Assembly: GCA_009691315.1 (NCBI GenBank)
Contig: SICT01000006.1
Span: 1 to 24,786, forward strand
Length of the DNA: 24,786 nt
Direction of reading: 5' to 3'
Source of the DNA: Candidatus Uhrbacteria bacterium
GTDB lineage: Bacteria; Patescibacteriota; Patescibacteriia; 2-12-FULL-60-25
The notes beneath the pieces were generated by a model. It was not told the origin of the DNA. It made no database searches and saw nothing but the letters and a program-made list of their open reading frames with translations. Of the stretch, positions 21,393-24,786 are shown in pieces; within the stretch, counting starts at the first letter, position 1; the number at the start of each line of letters is the position of its first letter. The position numbers and the translations under genes were made by a program.

Positions 21393-22115
21393 TTATTTTT
21401 CTGCGGGCGCTCGAGTGCGCCAGCTTTTGGCATCCAATCCAGCTTCTGCGGCGGCTACTTGTGCTTCTTGTTTGGACGTTCCTCGGCCGACGGCCACCAA
21501 ATCTTTGTCTAAAAATACGCCAACGGTAAATTCCTTTTGATGATCTGGCCCTTTTTCTTCCAAGACTTTATAGGTTGGTGTCACACCGAGAAGTTCTTGC
21601 GCGGTTTCTTGGAATTTGCTCTTTGCGTCGACATACAATTCGAGTTCGAGAATTTGTTTGAGGTGCGAAATAATGTGTGCATGGATAAATTTTGCTGCAG
21701 CTGGGGTTCCGCCGTCCAAATAAATTGCCCCGATGATCGCTTCAATGCCATTCGCTAAAATATACATGCGAGCTTTACTATCTTTGTCGCGTGCTTCTCC
21801 TTTGGAGAGCATGAGATCATCTTCAAAATGGAGTTCATGCGAAATGCCCGCGAGCGTTCGTGCATTGACGAGCGCCGCGCGCCAGTTAGTCAGATCGCCT
21901 TCTGGATTGGCATAGTTTTTGTAGAGGTGTTCTGTGACAATGAGCTCAAGCACAGCATCGCCTAAAAACTCCAGACGCTCATTGTGGGCATAAGGAAAGT
22001 CGGTGTGCTCATTTAAGTATGAGCGATGAGTGAGGGCCTGCAGGAGGAGCGATCGGTCACGAAAGGTGTGTCCCAAACGTTCTTCCAGCGGGTGAAAATC
22101 TGGCATGTCTGTCAT
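21393..22115 (-). CDS. rnc: Ribonuclease III
   Basis: Double-strand-specific endoribonuclease for rRNA and mRNA processing, acting as a homodimer with Mg2+. 240 residues, close to the usual 220-230. The RNase III signature NERLEFLGDAVLE is at 45-57 with catalytic E49 and D53. The second acidic cluster reads ANGIEAIIGAIYLDGG (121-136): E125 is present but the position of E. coli Asp114 is Asn122. The C-terminal dsRBD spans about 160-233 (KSKFQETAQELLG, then TSKQEAQVAAAEAGL). Its start overlaps the nusB stop (ATGA), so the two are coupled. It is the third gene of rpmF-nusB-rnc, with tRNA-Arg after it. Confidence 0.96.
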   Translation of the reverse strand: MTDMPDFHPLEERLGHTFRDRSLLLQALTHRSYLNEHTDFPYAHNERLEFLGDAVLELIVTEHLYKNYANPEGDLTNWRAALVNARTLAGISHELHFEDDLMLSKGEARDKDSKARMYILANGIEAIIGAIYLDGGTPAAAKFIHAHIISHLKQILELELYVDAKSKFQETAQELLGVTPTYKVLEEKGPDHQKEFTVGVFLDKDLVAVGRGTSKQEAQVAAAEAGLDAKSWRTRAPAEK

Positions 22116-22582
22116 AGGTTGATTTTTTCTTTCTCTTCTTTAGGTTTATCAGAGTCTTTGGTTACGCCTTGAGCGAGTTGGGAACGATAGACGGCACCGA
22201 GTACACCATTGATGAATTTTCCGCTTGATTCTCCACCAAAGGTTTTCCCCAATTCGATCGCTTCGTTAATCGCGACCTTACTCGGGATGTCAAAATTGAA
22301 TAAGAGTTCAAGCGTTCCAATGCGGAGGATATTGCGATCAACGGTGGTGATTTTTTCTAGCGGCCAATCCGGAGCAAAGGTGCGGATGGCGTTATCAATC
22401 ACTTCACGATGCTCGAGAAATCCTTCCACGATCTGTTTTGCAAACTTTTGTTCCTCGGTTTTCTGCCCAAGATCGTTTAGGCTACGCTCGAGAATCTCCA
22501 AGACGGGTTTTTGACCGTCATAAAAATCCCACTCATAGAGTGATTGCATGGCGATGGCACGTGCCAGATGTCGGTTGGACAT
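22112..22582 (-). CDS. nusB: Transcription antitermination factor NusB
   Basis: 156 residues from ATG 22582. A start further upstream would add hydrophobic residues unlike NusB and overlap rpmF. The family pattern is clear: MSNRHLARAIAMQSLYEWDF at the N-terminus (the Arg-rich box B/NusE side), then DWPLEKITTVDRNILRIGTLELLF, and the C-terminal PSKVAINEAIELGKTFGGESSGKFINGVLGAVYR. NusB binds boxA RNA with S10 (NusE) to allow antitermination in rRNA operons. A charged 20-residue tail (DKPKEEKEKINL) is added at the end. It follows rpmF by 46 bases and overlaps rnc by four, so ribosome and RNA-processing genes are grouped. Confidence 0.95.
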   Translation of the reverse strand: MSNRHLARAIAMQSLYEWDFYDGQKPVLEILERSLNDLGQKTEEQKFAKQIVEGFLEHREVIDNAIRTFAPDWPLEKITTVDRNILRIGTLELLFNFDIPSKVAINEAIELGKTFGGESSGKFINGVLGAVYRSQLAQGVTKDSDKPKEEKEKINL

Positions 22583-22628
22583 ATTGGGGAAGGAACAAAA
22601 GAGCGAATGAATTGAGAGGAGGCAGGCT

Positions 22629-22889
22629 TTAGGCACTAGGGGGAACGTTTGATGGAGGTTCGGCTGAAGTTTTCATTTTAGTTTTTTCCAATATCTTTTT
22701 GATCCTGCGATCGCCACCTTTGATATGGATCTGGATTCCGCGGTATTCGGTCGCCCCAGGTGCGGCACAATGTGAGCGATGGGTAAGGCCGGATTTAGGA
22801 TCAACGGTGAGAGCTGGCTTGGTTAACGCAAAATGAGCGGCGCGGCGTCGTTTATCTGAGGAAGTTCGTCTGTGTCCAGGAAGACCCAT
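22629..22889 (-). CDS. rpmF: Ribosomal protein L32, zinc-less variant with C-terminal tail
   Basis: 86 residues. The N-terminal GLPGHRRTSSDKRRRAAHFAL corresponds to the basic L32 start (usually VPKRRTSxSRRDKRR). The middle THRSHCAAPGATEYRGIQI aligns with the usual HRVCPxCGYYKGRxV region. Of the four zinc-binding cysteines only one (C41) remains; the first CxxC pair is replaced by DPKSG. A further 35-residue Lys- and Pro-rich tail extends past the normal 55-60 residues. It is the first gene of the rpmF-nusB-rnc operon, with its own promoter at 22920-22948. It is part of the large ribosomal subunit near the exit tunnel. Confidence 0.85.
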   Translation of the reverse strand: MGLPGHRRTSSDKRRRAAHFALTKPALTVDPKSGLTHRSHCAAPGATEYRGIQIHIKGGDRRIKKILEKTKMKTSAEPPSNVPPSA

Positions 22890-22919
22890 AGGGAGAGATA
22901 AAAATAGTTTATGTATATA

Positions 22920-22948
22920 AAGATAACAAAAATCTTGTTTTTTGGCAA
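22920..22948 (-). promoter_or_regulatory. rpmF-nusB-rnc operon promoter
   Basis: Minus-strand -35 TTGCCA (22948-22943), 17 bases, -10 TATCTT (22925-22920), with a leader of about 24 bases. It is interleaved with the divergent ndk promoter. Confidence 0.7.
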
Positions 22949-22963
22949 GGTATCTGTTATCCT
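22935..22963 (+). promoter_or_regulatory. ndk promoter
   Basis: -35 TTGTTT (22935-22940), 17 bases, -10 TATCCT (22958-22963), with a leader of about 30 bases to the ndk ATG. Its -35 lies between the -35 and -10 of the opposite promoter. Confidence 0.55.
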
Positions 22964-22998
22964 TTGTTCAATTTACTCGTAGTGAAAAGAGTCGAACT

Positions 22999-23583
22999 AT
23001 GGAACAAACACTTATTTTGATCAAGCCAGACGGGGTTCAGCGTGGATTGATCGGGGAGATTCTCAGTCGTTTTGAAACGGTCGGACTTAAGTTGATTGCC
23101 CTCAAGATGGTGCATGCGGCGCACGAGGACGTTGATCAACATTACGCTTTGACCGAAGAATGGATGCAGGCTGTTTATACGAAGGCAAAAACAAAATACG
23201 ATGCACTCGGTCAACCATTTCCGTACGCTGACCACATTGCCTACGGCACCGAAATAAAAAATGGTTTAGTGGAGTTTTTAAAGTCTGCGCCCATCGTCGC
23301 TATGGTGTTGGAAGGGGAGCAGGCGGTGTCTTTGGTGCGTAAACTAGTGGGCGCGACAGAACCCGCTTCGTCAGCTCCTGGAACCATTCGGGGAGATCTC
23401 TCGCATGATACGTATGCCCTGTCTAATTCACAAAATCGTCCACTCCGAAATTTAATTCATGCCTCTGGAACCGTTGCCGAAGCTAAACAAGAAATTCCTG
23501 TTTGGTTTACGGACACGGAACTTTATAAATATGAGCACGTGAATGATCGCGTGCAGTACGATCCAGAGTGGTTTTTGTCATAA
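22999..23583 (+). CDS. ndk: Nucleoside diphosphate kinase, long form
   Basis: Transfers the gamma phosphate from ATP to NDPs through a phosphohistidine and balances NTP/dNTP pools. Start ATG 22999 gives the standard MEQTLILIKPDGVQRGLIGEI; codons upstream lie in the promoter region. The catalytic His154 is in RNLIHASGTVAEAKQEI, where the usual HGSDS is HASGT. GTIRGDLS (128-135) is also present. At 194 residues it is about 45-50 longer than canonical NDK. The insertion covers roughly residues 55-92 (WMQAVYTKAKTKYDALGQ, then YGTEIKNGLVEFL), after the Kpn-loop region. The final WFLS ends one base before the NRAMP start, so the two form an operon. Confidence 0.94.
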   Translation: MEQTLILIKPDGVQRGLIGEILSRFETVGLKLIALKMVHAAHEDVDQHYALTEEWMQAVYTKAKTKYDALGQPFPYADHIAYGTEIKNGLVEFLKSAPIVAMVLEGEQAVSLVRKLVGATEPASSAPGTIRGDLSHDTYALSNSQNRPLRNLIHASGTVAEAKQEIPVWFTDTELYKYEHVNDRVQYDPEWFLS

Positions 23584-24786
23584 ATGTTCAATCGCTTTCA
23601 ACGTTTTTTAAAACACTTAGGCCCGGGATTTGTCACGGGCGCTTCTGACGACGATCCATCTGGTATCGCAACCTATGCGCAAGCTGGGGCGGGATTCGGA
23701 TTCAGCACGTTGTGGACGATTTTGTTCACCGTTCCTTTGATGATTGCCGTGCAGGAGATGTCTGCCCGCATCGCGCTCGTCACGCGTCGCGGGCTCATGC
23801 ACCATATTCGGAATCGCTATCATCGCACGCTCGTGATCGGCGTTGCTTTTTTGCTGTTTCTTGCCAATACAATTAATATCGGCGCAGATCTTGGGATGAT
23901 GGCTTCTGCGGCCCAGAGTTTTGTGCCCGTGTCTTTTGCCGGGCTGTTGATTTTCATGGCTTTGATTACGCTCGTGCTAGAAATTTTTACTTCCTATAAA
24001 ACGTATGCACGTTATTTGAAATGGCTGACGATTTCTTTATTTGCCTATGTTGTGACAGCATTTTTTATCCATGCGCCCTGGAAGGAGGTTATCGCCTCAA
24101 CGTTTATTCCACGCATACAGTTCAACAGTGATTATCTGCTGATCCTGGTTGCGCTTTTAGGTACAACCATTTCTCCTTATTTATATTTCTGGCAAGCCAA
24201 TCAGGAGATTGAGGAGGAGCGGGAACATCACTATCCAAAAGTTTCCACTTCTCTTTTGCGGCGTATGTTGGGCGATGTGAGCTTTGGGATGATTTTTTCT
24301 AATGTGATTGCCTGGTTTATTATTGTCGCAACAGCCGTTGCTCTATTCTCACACGGCTACACGGAAATCGCCTCGGTTGATCAAGCTGCGCATGCGCTTG
24401 CGCCGTTTGCCGGATCATTTGCTGCCGCGTTGTTCTCCCTCGGTATTATCGGTACCGGTCTCCTGACGATTCCTATTCTTTCTGGTACGGCGGCCTATGC
24501 TTGCAGTGAGTTATTCGGGGTACGGGAAGGTTTATCGCAAAAATGGTGGCGTGCCAAAACATTTTACGGTGTGATTATCGTTTCTGTTGTCTTGGGCGCG
24601 GGGATGAATGCGCTCGGGATCCCGCCCTTTCGCGCCCTGGTCTATTCTGCGATTGTGAATGCCCTGATCGCGCCGCCGCTTCTCTTTATGATTCTTCGTA
24701 TTGGGAGCGATAAACAGGTCATGGGCGAGCACGTCAGCCACTCCTGGTCGCGGCTCGGTGGTTGGCTCACGTTCGTTGTCATGACC
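23584..24786 (+). CDS. NRAMP-family metal transporter, 3' end beyond the window
   Basis: 401 codons, open to the window edge. The ATG immediately follows the ndk TAA. The N-terminal LGPGFVTGASDDDPSGIATYAQAGAGFGFSTLW is the NRAMP (SLC11) first helix and loop. About ten hydrophobic segments follow, including FLLFLANTINIGADLGMMA, matching the family helix 3. The canonical helix-1 motif DPGN is DPSG here, so the metal-binding Asn is absent. In helix 6 the usual A-x-x-MPH stretch is replaced by LLGTTISPYLYFWQ, lacking the metal-coordinating Met. Similar changes are described for NRAMP-related magnesium transporters, so Mn/Fe uptake cannot be assumed. It is a proton-coupled or facilitated membrane transporter of divalent cations, specificity open. 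Confidence 0.88.
   Translation, partial: MFNRFQRFLKHLGPGFVTGASDDDPSGIATYAQAGAGFGFSTLWTILFTVPLMIAVQEMSARIALVTRRGLMHHIRNRYHRTLVIGVAFLLFLANTINIGADLGMMASAAQSFVPVSFAGLLIFMALITLVLEIFTSYKTYARYLKWLTISLFAYVVTAFFIHAPWKEVIASTFIPRIQFNSDYLLILVALLGTTISPYLYFWQANQEIEEEREHHYPKVSTSLLRRMLGDVSFGMIFSNVIAWFIIVATAVALFSHGYTEIASVDQAAHALAPFAGSFAAALFSLGIIGTGLLTIPILSGTAAYACSELFGVREGLSQKWWRAKTFYGVIIVSVVLGAGMNALGIPPFRALVYSAIVNALIAPPLLFMILRIGSDKQVMGEHVSHSWSRLGGWLTFVVMT

Noticed and set aside
1..24786. CRISPR array or cas genes
   Set aside because: No regularly spaced repeats with spacers and no Cas motifs; the only tandem arrays are 7-bp repeats without spacers.

Overview
The window reads as bacterial chromosome from an uncultured member of the Candidate Phyla Radiation (Patescibacteria, Parcubacteria-like). 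This lineage call is an inference. It rests on short or absent Shine-Dalgarno sequences, tight gene packing with 4-base stop/start overlaps, a ribosomal protein L32 that has lost most zinc-binding cysteines, a compact rpmF-nusB-rnc cluster, a secreted protein with tryptophan/tyrosine-rich N-terminal modules of a kind I associate with these bacteria, and several large proteins I cannot place. TGA is used as an ordinary stop (for example hicA), so the code looks standard rather than the UGA=Gly code of Gracilibacteria and SR1.

Left end (1-1400): the 3' part of a large serine recombinase gene runs straight into a tRNA-Ala(UGC) gene on the opposite strand. This is the layout expected of the edge of an element integrated at a tRNA 3' end. 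1394-5725: a secreted multi-domain surface protein, a divergent small lipoprotein, and a two-gene operon (PfkB-family kinase, D-2-hydroxyacid dehydrogenase). A 74-bp palindromic repeat between the lipoprotein and the dehydrogenase gene supplies both stop codons. 5757-8473: RNase P RNA with a well-formed promoter and terminator, an HELGH putative metallopeptidase, a small basic protein in the same frame after one stop, and tryptophanyl-tRNA synthetase.

8507-14880: a MITE-like repeat, a tandem pair of ABC exporter half-transporters (probably a heterodimer), a second copy of the palindromic repeat, RNase J with a long basic N-terminal extension, and a hicBA toxin-antitoxin pair just upstream of RNase J. 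15003-19856: one reading frame of about 1,617 codons interrupted by only two stops (TAA, TGA). It is either a recently broken giant gene or three same-frame genes. Its C-terminal segment carries a conserved-looking GSCQ/DGK/VRD/ARS domain of unknown function.

19853-24786: an NADPH-dependent FMN reductase downstream of tRNA-Leu(CAG), two 7-bp tandem arrays, a truncated PurH-like gene, tRNA-Arg(UCG) at the end of an rpmF-nusB-rnc operon, then divergently a nucleoside diphosphate kinase and an NRAMP-family transporter with an altered metal-site motif that runs off the window. Housekeeping RNA functions dominate (rnpB, rnj, rnc, nusB, trpS, three tRNAs). Between them lie surface, transport and repeat features and several genes in apparent decay.
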